A DNA stretch of 64,000 nt from Christensenella sp964438705. GTDB lineage: Bacteria > Bacillota > Clostridia > Christensenellales > Christensenellaceae. The position numbers and the translations under genes are program-made. The notes under the pieces are model-generated. The model saw only the letters and a list, made by a program, of their open reading frames with translations. It did no database searches and was not told the DNA's origin. The stretch spans positions 62,001-126,000 of the forward strand of contig CAYTKQ010000004.1 of assembly GCA_964438705.1 (NCBI GenBank), written 5' to 3'. Shown here one piece after another: positions 8,466 through 16,408 of the stretch (position 1 is its first letter; each line of letters begins with the position of its first letter).

Positions 8466-8496
8466 GGATTGCCCGGCCTTTGAGGCCGGGCAATCC
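8466..8496 (+). other. Very strong intergenic hairpin between the chemoreceptor and fliF
   Basis: A perfect 14-bp inverted repeat (8466-8479 and 8483-8496) with a 3-nt TTG loop, rich in G and C. It has no T-run after it, so it is not a standard intrinsic terminator. Its place at the boundary of the chemotaxis and basal-body genes suggests an mRNA processing or stability element, or partial attenuation; this is inference. Confidence 0.55.
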
Positions 8497-8523
8497 GCGC
8501 GTAAACAAAGGGAGTGACTCTTT

Positions 8524-10182
8524 CTGGCTAGCAGTGGCGTAAACGTTAAGGATGCAGGCAAAAAGGTTTTGGATGCCTGGAACAACGCACAAAAATCACA
8601 GAAAATATTGATTATTGCCGTTATCGTATTGACGATCATTGCGATAAGCGTTGTCGTATCCATGACGAACCAGGTGGAGTATGGCGTACTCTTTTCGGGC
8701 TTGAGCAATGAAGACGCGGGCAAGGTGGCGCAGGAGCTCGAGGCACAGGGCATTGAATATAAAACGGGCCCCGACGGGACACTTCTCGTCCCCAGAGAAG
8801 AGGCGGAAGCGTTGAAATATAAGCTGCAAGCGGACGGGCTTATTACAGGAGACGCACTCGATTACAGCATTTATTCGGGAAACGCATCGGCCTTTGGCGC
8901 AACGGATAAGGACAAGAAGTATTACGAGACGGTACAAAAGCAGCAGAATATTTCGCAGACCATCAACCGGATGGACAAGATCAAGAGCAGTATCGTAATG
9001 CTCAACATTGTAGACCCGAGCCAGTATGTGCTTTCGGCGGCGGACAACCAGCAGTCGACGGCATCTGTGATGATCACGCTTAAAAACAGTCAGATGCAGC
9101 TCTCCGAATCTGATGTGGCCGCGATTCGCGCGATCGTCTCTAAGGCGGTGCCCGACCTTTCGGACGCGAACATTTCGATTGTGGACCAGAACATGCGTTC
9201 CTACTCTGTGGCGGGAGATCTGGCGGCGGGAACGTCATCTGTGGATACACAGCTTGCGCTGCAAAACAAGGTGGCTTCCGATTTGCAGCAGCAGATCGTT
9301 ACCCTCTTGACGCCGGTATTTGGCGCGGAAAACATTTCTGCGCAGGTGCGCGTCACGCTGGATTTTGATAAAAAGACAACAAACTCGCTCACGCTTTCCC
9401 CGCCTACGAGAGGCGCTGACAACACGGGGATCGTGACGAGCATGGAGATGACGGCGGAACGGCTGATGGGCACCAACGAGGTGGCGCAGGGCGCGGTGGG
9501 TATGGACCCGAACGGTGGCGGACCCACCTACGAGCAAATCGACACCGCTGCAGGGGATTCCAAGTATTATAATGCGGTGACGAAGGTCAATTATGAGGTC
9601 AATGAGATCAGCCAGCAGATCGAGGAGGCGCAGGGAGACATCACGGCGATCTCCACTTCGGTCATCTTGAACGGCGGAGAGGAATTGGCGGGCGTTTTAG
9701 AAGAGGTTCGTACGATCATTTCCGACGCGGCAGGTATCCCTGAGGGCAGCATCACGGTTTCGAGCATGCCCTTTGAGGGAACGGCGGCCTATCAGCAGAT
9801 GATAGACGAACAGACCAAACAGCTCGAGGCGCAGCAGCAGCAGGCATTCATTCAGTCGCTGATCGTGCCCATTGCGGTTGTGGCGGGCATTGTGATCATT
9901 CTGCTTATCCTGCTGAGCTCGTTTAAGAAGAAGCGTCAGGCGGAGCTTGAAGCACAGCGTGCGCAGGCCGAAGCAGAGGCGGAAGCGCTGCGCGCCGCAG
10001 GCCTTTCAGCGGGCGGCGTCGATGTAGTGGCGGATGAAGAGATCTCGATTGAAGACCTGCTCAAAGAGAAAAACGACAATATGCTCAAACAGGTACAGAT
10101 GCTTGTGGATAAAAACCCGGAAGTGATTGCGCAACTGCTGCGCAATTGGCTGACGGATGATATAGGAGGCGGACGGGAATGA
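8524..10182 (+). CDS. fliF: Flagellar MS-ring protein FliF
   Basis: Forms the membrane-embedded MS ring. TM1 is IIAVIVLTIIAISVVVSM near the N-terminus, followed by YCFJ/ring-building motifs (LFSGLSNEDAGKVAQELEAQ, then LVPREEAEALKYKL) and the region ending in ASVMITLKNSQ. TM2 lies near the C-terminus and the last 50 residues, including IEDLLKEKND, bind FliG. No ATG is available. The frame opens after the TGA at 8515-8517; CTG 8524 is 9 nt from the GGGAG of an AAAGGGAGTG site and restores the usual cytoplasmic N-terminus, whereas TTG 8569 has no good site. The stop overlaps the fliG start. Confidence 0.93.
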   Translation: MASSGVNVKDAGKKVLDAWNNAQKSQKILIIAVIVLTIIAISVVVSMTNQVEYGVLFSGLSNEDAGKVAQELEAQGIEYKTGPDGTLLVPREEAEALKYKLQADGLITGDALDYSIYSGNASAFGATDKDKKYYETVQKQQNISQTINRMDKIKSSIVMLNIVDPSQYVLSAADNQQSTASVMITLKNSQMQLSESDVAAIRAIVSKAVPDLSDANISIVDQNMRSYSVAGDLAAGTSSVDTQLALQNKVASDLQQQIVTLLTPVFGAENISAQVRVTLDFDKKTTNSLTLSPPTRGADNTGIVTSMEMTAERLMGTNEVAQGAVGMDPNGGGPTYEQIDTAAGDSKYYNAVTKVNYEVNEISQQIEEAQGDITAISTSVILNGGEELAGVLEEVRTIISDAAGIPEGSITVSSMPFEGTAAYQQMIDEQTKQLEAQQQQAFIQSLIVPIAVVAGIVIILLILLSSFKKKRQAELEAQRAQAEAEAEALRAAGLSAGGVDVVADEEISIEDLLKEKNDNMLKQVQMLVDKNPEVIAQLLRNWLTDDIGGGRE

Positions 10183-11186
10183 CGGGACACCTCTCTTTGA
10201 AGGAAAAAGCGGCCATTCTGATGGTGGCCTTGGGGAAAAATGTTTCCGCCAAAATATACAAGCATCTTACGGACGACGAGATCGAGCAGCTGACCCTTGG
10301 CATCACAGGCTTGAGCTCATTTGACAAAGAAACGCGCGACGATGTGGTCAATGAATTCTACGATCTGTGCGTGACCCAGAAGTATATTTCGGAGGGCGGC
10401 ATCGATTATGCGCGCGACCTTTTGGTAAGCGCGGTGGGCGATGAAAAAGCAGACGAGCTGATCGGCAAGCTTTCGGCGGCGCTGCAGGTGCGGCCCTTCG
10501 ACTTTGTGCGCAAGGCGGACGATACGCAGATCAGCAACTTCATACAAAACGAACATCCGCAGACCATTGCGCTGATCCTTTCGTACCTGAAGGCAAACAA
10601 AGCGGCAAATATCCTGGCGATGCTTCCCGAGGAAATACAGCCGAAGGTGATCGAGCGCATTGCCGATATGGGCGTGGTTTCGATGGAATATATCCGCGAG
10701 GCCGAACGCATTTTGGAATACAAGATCAGCAGCATGGGGCAGGAGGAGAACACCTCTGTGGGCGGTGTGGATATGGTTGTGGAGCTGCTTGCGGCAACAG
10801 ACCGGAGCACCGAGAAAAACATCATGGACATCGTCGAGGTGGACAACCCCGAACTCGCGGACGAGATTCACCGCAAGATGTTTGTGTTCGAAGACATCGT
10901 CAAGCTGGGCGACCTCGAACTGCAAAAAGTTCTCAAGGAGATCGACAACAATGTCCTTACGATGGCTTTGAAGGGCGCAAGCGAGGAAATCGCGAACAAG
11001 GTGTACGCGAATATATCGAGGCGTGTACACGACCTCATCGTGGAAAACATGGAGTACATGGGGCCGGTGCGTGTGCGTGATGTGGAACAGGCGCAGCAGA
11101 CGATCGTCAATGTGATCCGCAAGCTGGAGGACGCCGGAGAAATCGAGATAGCAAGAGGTGACGGCAACGATGAGCTCATTATTTAG
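10179..11186 (+). CDS. fliG: Flagellar motor switch protein FliG
   Basis: Couples the rotor to MotA and sits on the MS ring. The 335 residues show the normal three-domain layout: the N-terminal FliF-binding domain beginning LSLKEKAAILMVALGK; the middle domain with NEHPQTIALILSYLK, the conserved EHPQ motif for FliM contact; and the C-terminal torque domain with charged residues around MFVFEDIVKLGDLELQKVLKEI. The start overlaps the fliF stop in ATGA, typical of translational coupling. The fliH start lies inside its 3' end. Confidence 0.97.
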   Translation: MTGHLSLKEKAAILMVALGKNVSAKIYKHLTDDEIEQLTLGITGLSSFDKETRDDVVNEFYDLCVTQKYISEGGIDYARDLLVSAVGDEKADELIGKLSAALQVRPFDFVRKADDTQISNFIQNEHPQTIALILSYLKANKAANILAMLPEEIQPKVIERIADMGVVSMEYIREAERILEYKISSMGQEENTSVGGVDMVVELLAATDRSTEKNIMDIVEVDNPELADEIHRKMFVFEDIVKLGDLELQKVLKEIDNNVLTMALKGASEEIANKVYANISRRVHDLIVENMEYMGPVRVRDVEQAQQTIVNVIRKLEDAGEIEIARGDGNDELII

Positions 11187-11958
11187 GATCGACCGAAACT
11201 CGATCCACCCGGATATGATCAATTCGGCGTGCGTGGCCGTGCTGCCCAAGCTGGAGGATGTGCATGATATTTCCGCGGAGGAGAGCGCGCTCGACGAGCC
11301 CGATTATCAGACCGCGGGAGAAACCGTAGAGCACGCGGAGGAACGGCTGGACGCGAAGATCGTTCAGAGGAAACATGAACTCGACGAGCTGAAAAAGCAG
11401 ATCGAGGATTCTGAAGCGTATGTAAGGCAGATGATGGAGTCGGCGGAGAACGACGCGCAGCATCTGCGGGAGGAAGCGAAGGAAGCGGGATACGAGGAAG
11501 GCCTCCGACAGGTGAGGGAGGAGTATGAACAGGAGCTGAAACAGGAGAAGGCGCAGGTGCAAAACTTTTTGCAGGCGCTAAAGATCACCACAACGAAGGC
11601 TTATGATGAGATAAAGGACAGTACGCTGGATTTTGCACTGTTCATTGCGGAAAAAATTGTAAAACGGGAATTTGACAGGGATGACGGAGTGTTTATGGAT
11701 ATGGTGCGGGACACCATTGGCAAGGTAAAAAACCAGACGCAGCTCGTTTTACGGATCAATCAGGAAGAGTACAATAAATTTTTTGCGGACGACAACGACG
11801 AATTTGTCAGCCTTTTGAAAAGCTCGGGCATCGAGATCAGAAAGGATTTGGCGGTCGATCGCGGCGAATGCGCCGTGGATACAGAGTATGGCACGCTTCG
11901 CTCGGGGATCAGAACACAGCTCAAGCGTATGGAGCATGCGTTGCGTGAGGCGGAGTGA
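11170..11958 (+). CDS. fliH: Flagellar export regulator FliH
   Basis: Binds and restrains the export ATPase FliI and anchors it to the C-ring. About residues 45-135 form a long charged coiled coil with many Glu/Lys/Gln (AEERLDAKIVQRKHELDELK and onward), typical of FliH and V-ATPase subunit E relatives. The C-terminal part from residue 140 is the conserved FliH domain (FALFIAEKIVKREF). GTG 11158 is possible, but ATG 11170 is 10 nt from an AAGAGGTGA site and is preferred. It overlaps fliG and is overlapped by the fliI Shine-Dalgarno. Confidence 0.93.
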   Translation: MSSLFRIDRNSIHPDMINSACVAVLPKLEDVHDISAEESALDEPDYQTAGETVEHAEERLDAKIVQRKHELDELKKQIEDSEAYVRQMMESAENDAQHLREEAKEAGYEEGLRQVREEYEQELKQEKAQVQNFLQALKITTTKAYDEIKDSTLDFALFIAEKIVKREFDRDDGVFMDMVRDTIGKVKNQTQLVLRINQEEYNKFFADDNDEFVSLLKSSGIEIRKDLAVDRGECAVDTEYGTLRSGIRTQLKRMEHALREAE

Positions 11959-11960
11959 GT

Positions 11961-13289
11961 ATGAGGATCGAGGATAAAATATCTAAATTTAAGGAGATTT
12001 TATCACAGAGCAGCTTTATGGAAATGAGCGGCACCGTGCAAAAGGTGGTCGGCATGACCATAGAGTCGAGAGGCCCGATCGTGAAGATGGGCGATATTTG
12101 CAAGATATATCCGCACACCGACGGGGAAGCAGTCCTCGCGGAGGTGGTTGGCTTCAAGGATCAGAGCGTCATCCTCATGCCCTTCGGGGACGTGGCGGGA
12201 ATCGGCGCGGGAAACAAGGTCGTCGCCACGGGCGAGGAGTTCAAGGTGAACGTGGGCAGCGGGCTCAAGGGAAGAGTGCTCGACGCGCTCGGACGACCGA
12301 TGGACAACCTCGGGCCCATTGTGGCGGAGGATCATTATCCCATCGAGAGCATGCCTCCCAACCCGTTGGAGCGTGTGCGCATCAAAGAAGCGTTGCCGCT
12401 TGGCGTCAGAGCAATCGATGCCATGCTGACGATAGGAAAAGGACAGAGGATCGGGATTTTCGCGGGAAGCGGCGTTGGGAAAAGCACGCTTCTGGGGATG
12501 ATCGCCCGGCACGCGAGCGCGGACATCAACGTGATCACGCTGGTGGGCGAGCGCGGCAGGGAAGTGCTCGACTTTATGGAAAAGGATTTGCAGGAGGAAG
12601 GACTGAAAAAGTCCATTCTGGTGGTGGCGACATCGGACCAGCCGGCACTTCTGCGCCTGAAGTCCGCAATGGTGGGCACGGCGATCGCGGAATATTTCCG
12701 AGATCAGGGGTGCAACGTGATGCTGATGATGGATTCCCTTACGCGCTTTGCGATGGCGCAGCGCGAAATCGGCATGACGGTGGGCGAACCGCCCGTTTCA
12801 AGGGGATTTCCGCCTTCGGTCTATTCGAAACTGCCCAAGCTCCTTGAGCGTTCGGGCACATCGAAAAAAGGCAGCATCACCGGCATCTATACCGTGCTGG
12901 TGGAGGGCGACGACATGAACGAGCCGATCTCTGATACGGTGCGCGGGATTTTGGACGGACATTTCGTTCTTTCAAGAAAGCTTGCGAACAACAACCAGTA
13001 TCCGGCGATCGACGTTCTGCAAAGCGTGAGCCGCCTGATGGTGGATATCGTGAGCCCGGAGCACTGGAAGATGGCGAACTACATCAGAAACATGATGACA
13101 GAATACAACAGCGTGCTGGACTTGATCAGCATCGGCGCATATAAGGAAGGTGCCAATCCGAATACGGATATGGCAATCGGCCTGCATGAACCGATTTTGC
13201 AGCTTTTGAAGCAGAGCATCGGAGAAGAGGCGAGTTTTGAACAAATGCTGAACATGATGGGGGTCATTACCAAGAATATGGTGGGATAA
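11961..13289 (+). CDS. fliI: Flagellum-specific ATPase FliI
   Basis: Hexameric ATPase that delivers substrates to the export gate. The F1-beta-like motifs are clear: Walker A in IGIFAGSGVGKSTLLGM near residue 160, Walker B in CNVMLMMDSLTRFAMAQ, and VGEPPVSRGFPPSVYSKLP followed by LLERSG. The N-terminal beta barrel contains the SRG motif (IESRGPIVKMGDIC). GTG 11955 is possible; ATG 11961 has GGAG 5 nt upstream. At 442 residues it is complete. It lies directly before fliJ, its central stalk partner, with no gap. Confidence 0.96.
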   Translation: MRIEDKISKFKEILSQSSFMEMSGTVQKVVGMTIESRGPIVKMGDICKIYPHTDGEAVLAEVVGFKDQSVILMPFGDVAGIGAGNKVVATGEEFKVNVGSGLKGRVLDALGRPMDNLGPIVAEDHYPIESMPPNPLERVRIKEALPLGVRAIDAMLTIGKGQRIGIFAGSGVGKSTLLGMIARHASADINVITLVGERGREVLDFMEKDLQEEGLKKSILVVATSDQPALLRLKSAMVGTAIAEYFRDQGCNVMLMMDSLTRFAMAQREIGMTVGEPPVSRGFPPSVYSKLPKLLERSGTSKKGSITGIYTVLVEGDDMNEPISDTVRGILDGHFVLSRKLANNNQYPAIDVLQSVSRLMVDIVSPEHWKMANYIRNMMTEYNSVLDLISIGAYKEGANPNTDMAIGLHEPILQLLKQSIGEEASFEQMLNMMGVITKNMVG

Positions 13290-13721
13290 ATGAAAAAATT
13301 CATATTTACGTTACAAAGGCTCTATGATGTGAAGCAATCAGAGGAAAAGCAGAAGCGTCTGGAGCTGGAGGAATTGGAAAAAAACCTGCGAAATTACGAA
13401 AAACAGCGGGACGCGAATCAGGCCCTATTTAAGAAACAGTACAATTCTTACGAGAAGAAGTGTAGGGAAGGTATGGAGGCGCGCGAGGTAAAGCAGTACG
13501 GTGAATTTTTCCAGTATTTGGAGAAAGAGATCAGAATGCAGGAGACGGTGATCGCCTCGTGCAGGCAAAGCATCGAGAGCTGCAGGACAGCGCTTTTGAA
13601 GCTGATCAACGAGGAAAACGTGCTCGACCGCATGAAGGACGAGCAGTATCAGGACTATATGAAGGACGTGCAAAAGGATCAGGATAAGCTGATCGAGGAT
13701 TTTATGCAGGCACGGCTATAA
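13290..13721 (+). CDS. fliJ: Flagellar export chaperone FliJ
   Basis: Small coiled-coil protein that inserts into the FliI hexamer and escorts substrates. The 143 residues are almost entirely predicted helix with heptad-like charge patterns, starting MKKFIFTLQRLYDVKQSEEK, the usual FliJ opening. The ATG follows the fliI stop immediately (TAAATG), so the two are coupled. Sequence conservation in this family is weak; position after fliI and the N-terminal pattern support the call. Confidence 0.9.
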   Translation: MKKFIFTLQRLYDVKQSEEKQKRLELEELEKNLRNYEKQRDANQALFKKQYNSYEKKCREGMEAREVKQYGEFFQYLEKEIRMQETVIASCRQSIESCRTALLKLINEENVLDRMKDEQYQDYMKDVQKDQDKLIEDFMQARL

Positions 13722-13745
13722 CGAGCGGTAAGGGAGAACAGAGGC

Positions 13746-14327
13746 TTGGCGGAAGAAGAAAAGCAGGCGGCGCAAAAAGAGCCGCAGAGCCCGGCAAAGG
13801 ATCAGGCGGGCAGCCCCAAAAAGCGAAAAAAGAAGGTGAGCGGCAAAGCGGTGCTTGCCATTATCGTCGTGCTGCTGATTGCAGGGGCGGGCGCTTCGTA
13901 TTATTTCAACCTGTTCGGCGTAAAGGACAAGGTGATCGGCTTTTTCATCTCGCAGGATCAGACTTATCAGAATACGCTGACGCAGTATAACGAGCAGATG
14001 CAGGCCTATGAAACAAAGCAGAAGGAGCTGGACACGCAAAAGCAGCAGCTCGACAAAAAAGAGCAGGATTTGACGGCGCGCGAGACCGCGCTGAAAAACC
14101 AGGAGGGAACAGCGGGCACCGCGACGACGAACACGAAAAACGCTACGGCGGTCGCGCCGATGTTTGAGAACATGGATGCTGCCGCCGCTGCCGAAATTTT
14201 TAATAATACGGCGAGCGACACATGGATCGCACAGGTTCTCGCGCAGATGGACCAGAAAAAGGCTTCCGCGATCCTTGCGCAGATGGATTCGGCCAAGGCC
14301 TCGGCAGTGGCCAAATATATTTCATGA
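13746..14327 (+). CDS. MotE-like / YlxF-type membrane protein with MgtE-N-like domain
   Basis: A 193-residue protein with a basic N-terminus (KKRKKKVSGK), a single membrane segment near residues 34-55 (AVLAIIVVLLIAGAGASYYF), a coiled coil near 78-118 (repeated KQKELDTQKQQ-type heptads) and a C-terminal helical domain resembling the MgtE intracellular N-domain (MFENMDAAAAAEIFNN, later LAQMDQKKASAILAQMD). This is the layout of Bacillus YlxF, found between fliJ and fliK, and of MotE, a FliG-middle-domain-like motor or stator factor. The start is TTG 13746. It is probably a flagellar assembly factor; exact role unproven. Confidence 0.8.
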   Translation: MAEEEKQAAQKEPQSPAKDQAGSPKKRKKKVSGKAVLAIIVVLLIAGAGASYYFNLFGVKDKVIGFFISQDQTYQNTLTQYNEQMQAYETKQKELDTQKQQLDKKEQDLTARETALKNQEGTAGTATTNTKNATAVAPMFENMDAAAAAEIFNNTASDTWIAQVLAQMDQKKASAILAQMDSAKASAVAKYIS

Positions 14328-14386
14328 TTTCTCCCGCAGGATGCGGTTGAAAAATAAATAGGACAAAGTGGAAAGGAGGTGAAACA

Positions 14387-15610
14387 ATGACGATACCAAG
14401 CATAGTGGACTTGGCACCCGCACCGCCCGCGCAAACGGGAAGCACAGCTTCCGGCACGGAGGGTTCCGACTTTTCGGCGGAGCTCGATAAGGCGGGACAG
14501 GCGCAGGAAAGCTTGAAAAAGCCCGAAAAGACGGAGGAAAAAGCGCCGACGCAGGATGTGGAGGAGCCCGTCGCAAAGGAACCCGCGGAAGCGGAGCCGG
14601 ACGTACAGGAGACAGCGGCAGCCGTCGCCGGCATGGTGATTCCGCCGGTGATCCCGCAGCAAACGCAACAGGAGCAGGCAACCGTACCGCCGCCGATCAC
14701 GCAGGAAACCACGCCGGTCGTGGAATCGACACAGCCGGTCGCGCCCGCACCGCCGCCAGTTTTTGACAAGGTGGCAGCACAGCCGGACGCACAGCAGGAC
14801 GCGCCTTCACAGGACATGCCGCAGGCACAGCAGGATGCGATGCCAAAGACGGCGACACCCGGAACAGCGGTGAAGGAAGAAGGAGCGGACTTTGCACAGC
14901 AGGTCCTCGACGAAGCGAATGTGGTTCTCGACAAACAGCAGAGTCAGGGCGCGGAGCAGGGTAAAAACGCAGTGGGCGGAGTGCAGGAAGCACCCGAAGC
15001 GCAGGCGGAGGAACCCGAACAGGGCATGGCGGTAAGCGACAAGGCAAAGGATGAAAAGCCTGTGGTGCAAAACCACGTTTCCACCGCGCAGATAGGCGAC
15101 GACGGGAAAGTGGAGTTTAAGCTGACCGGCGCACAGATGCCCGAGGCACCGGAGGTGCGGCAAAAGGACGGTGACAGCATGCTGACCCGGCTGATCGATC
15201 AGGTCAGGAGCGCGATCAGCAAGGAAAAAACGGAGTTTTTCCTGCAGCTGAAGCCCGAGCATCTCGGCGGATTATCGATCATGCTGACCGCAGAGGACAA
15301 AGGAGTCGTTGCGAAGCTCGCTACCAGCAGCCAGGATGTGCAAAACATTTTGCAAAGCGACATGAACCAATTGCAGGCGGCTTTGCGCGAAAAGGGAATC
15401 AACGTCGTGCACATGGAAGTGATCTATGATCAGGGCATGAATTCGACCGCAAAGGACCACTCGCACAGTGGACAGCAGCAACAAAGTTCTACCGGTAACG
15501 GTCAAGGAAGAATACCGGAAAATTTGGAAGGCGCAACAGCGTATTATGACACGATTTCGTATTACGAAGCGCTAGCAGAGCAGGGAGGTTCTGTGGAGTT
15601 CAGCGCATAA
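14387..15610 (+). CDS. fliK: Flagellar hook-length control protein FliK
   Basis: Measures hook length and switches export specificity through FlhB. The first 270 residues are Pro/Gln/Ala/Glu-rich and poorly ordered, as in ruler domains. The conserved Flg_hook domain near residues 275-350 is recognisable by FFLQLKPEHLGGLSIML and the following ALREKGINVVHMEV. The tail is Gln/Ser-rich. The start is ATG 14387 with a near-perfect AAAGGAGGTG site. It precedes flgD, as is usual. A second FliK-like protein is at 24087. Confidence 0.9.
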   Translation: MTIPSIVDLAPAPPAQTGSTASGTEGSDFSAELDKAGQAQESLKKPEKTEEKAPTQDVEEPVAKEPAEAEPDVQETAAAVAGMVIPPVIPQQTQQEQATVPPPITQETTPVVESTQPVAPAPPPVFDKVAAQPDAQQDAPSQDMPQAQQDAMPKTATPGTAVKEEGADFAQQVLDEANVVLDKQQSQGAEQGKNAVGGVQEAPEAQAEEPEQGMAVSDKAKDEKPVVQNHVSTAQIGDDGKVEFKLTGAQMPEAPEVRQKDGDSMLTRLIDQVRSAISKEKTEFFLQLKPEHLGGLSIMLTAEDKGVVAKLATSSQDVQNILQSDMNQLQAALREKGINVVHMEVIYDQGMNSTAKDHSHSGQQQQSSTGNGQGRIPENLEGATAYYDTISYYEALAEQGGSVEFSA

Positions 15611-15643
15611 GAGCGCAGGCTAGCACAGAAAGGAAAACAATAC

Positions 15644-16291
15644 ATGGCAACAAATGGCATTACACCAACGACAGGGGGACTTGGTACCCCGATCGAATCA
15701 AAACGCGCACCAAAGCAGGAGCTGGGAAAAGATGAATTTCTGCAGATCCTTGCGGTGCAGCTCGCGAACCAGGATCCGCTCCAGCCGATGGAGGATACGG
15801 ATTTCATCGCGCAGATGGCCCAGTTTTCGTCTTTAGAGCAGATGCAGGAGCTCAATAAGTCGTTCTCGACATCGCAGGCCTATAACCTCGTTGGCAAAAA
15901 CGTGGTCGGCAAGGTGACGGACGACAACGGCGCGACCTCGACGATTTTGGGACGGGTGACGGGCATTGTCCGGCAGGGTGGACAGGACTATTTGCAGGTC
16001 GGCAGTTATTATTTGCCGCTCGGCGCGGTATCTGAAATCTATGATACCGGAAACGACGCAAACACAATGATCACGCAGTCGGCAAACTTAGTCGGCAAGA
16101 CGATCAAGGCGAGCGTTCCCGAGCAGGTCAAAGACCCCGCAACCGGGCAGACAACGATCAAAAATGTGACCGTTGAGGGCGAAGTGGAAGCGATCATCGT
16201 AAAGGACGGTACGATCTACGCGAAGCTCAAGGATACGGAAACACTCAAGGGCAAGGAAGTCCCTGTGGCATATATCACGCAAATCAGCTAA
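15644..16291 (+). CDS. flgD: Flagellar hook assembly cap FlgD
   Basis: Cap scaffold for hook polymerisation. The signature LGKDEFLQILAVQLANQDPL with PMEDTDFIAQMAQFSSLEQM near residues 27-70 is typical for the FlgD N-terminal domain, followed by the FlgD Tudor-like region (NVVGKVTDDNGATSTILGRV). 215 residues. It lies between fliK and flgE, the order seen in most Bacillota. The following 117 nt contain no gene and lead to an AGGAGG site for flgE. Confidence 0.93.
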   Translation: MATNGITPTTGGLGTPIESKRAPKQELGKDEFLQILAVQLANQDPLQPMEDTDFIAQMAQFSSLEQMQELNKSFSTSQAYNLVGKNVVGKVTDDNGATSTILGRVTGIVRQGGQDYLQVGSYYLPLGAVSEIYDTGNDANTMITQSANLVGKTIKASVPEQVKDPATGQTTIKNVTVEGEVEAIIVKDGTIYAKLKDTETLKGKEVPVAYITQIS

Positions 16292-16408
16292 GGAAAGCAT
16301 TTGTGATATAGGAGTAGGCAGGTTCCACATTATTTGCAATGATGGCAGGGATGATAATGATGGCAACAACAACAATTGACATAGATATTTATCAGGAGGC
16401 AGCTCATT

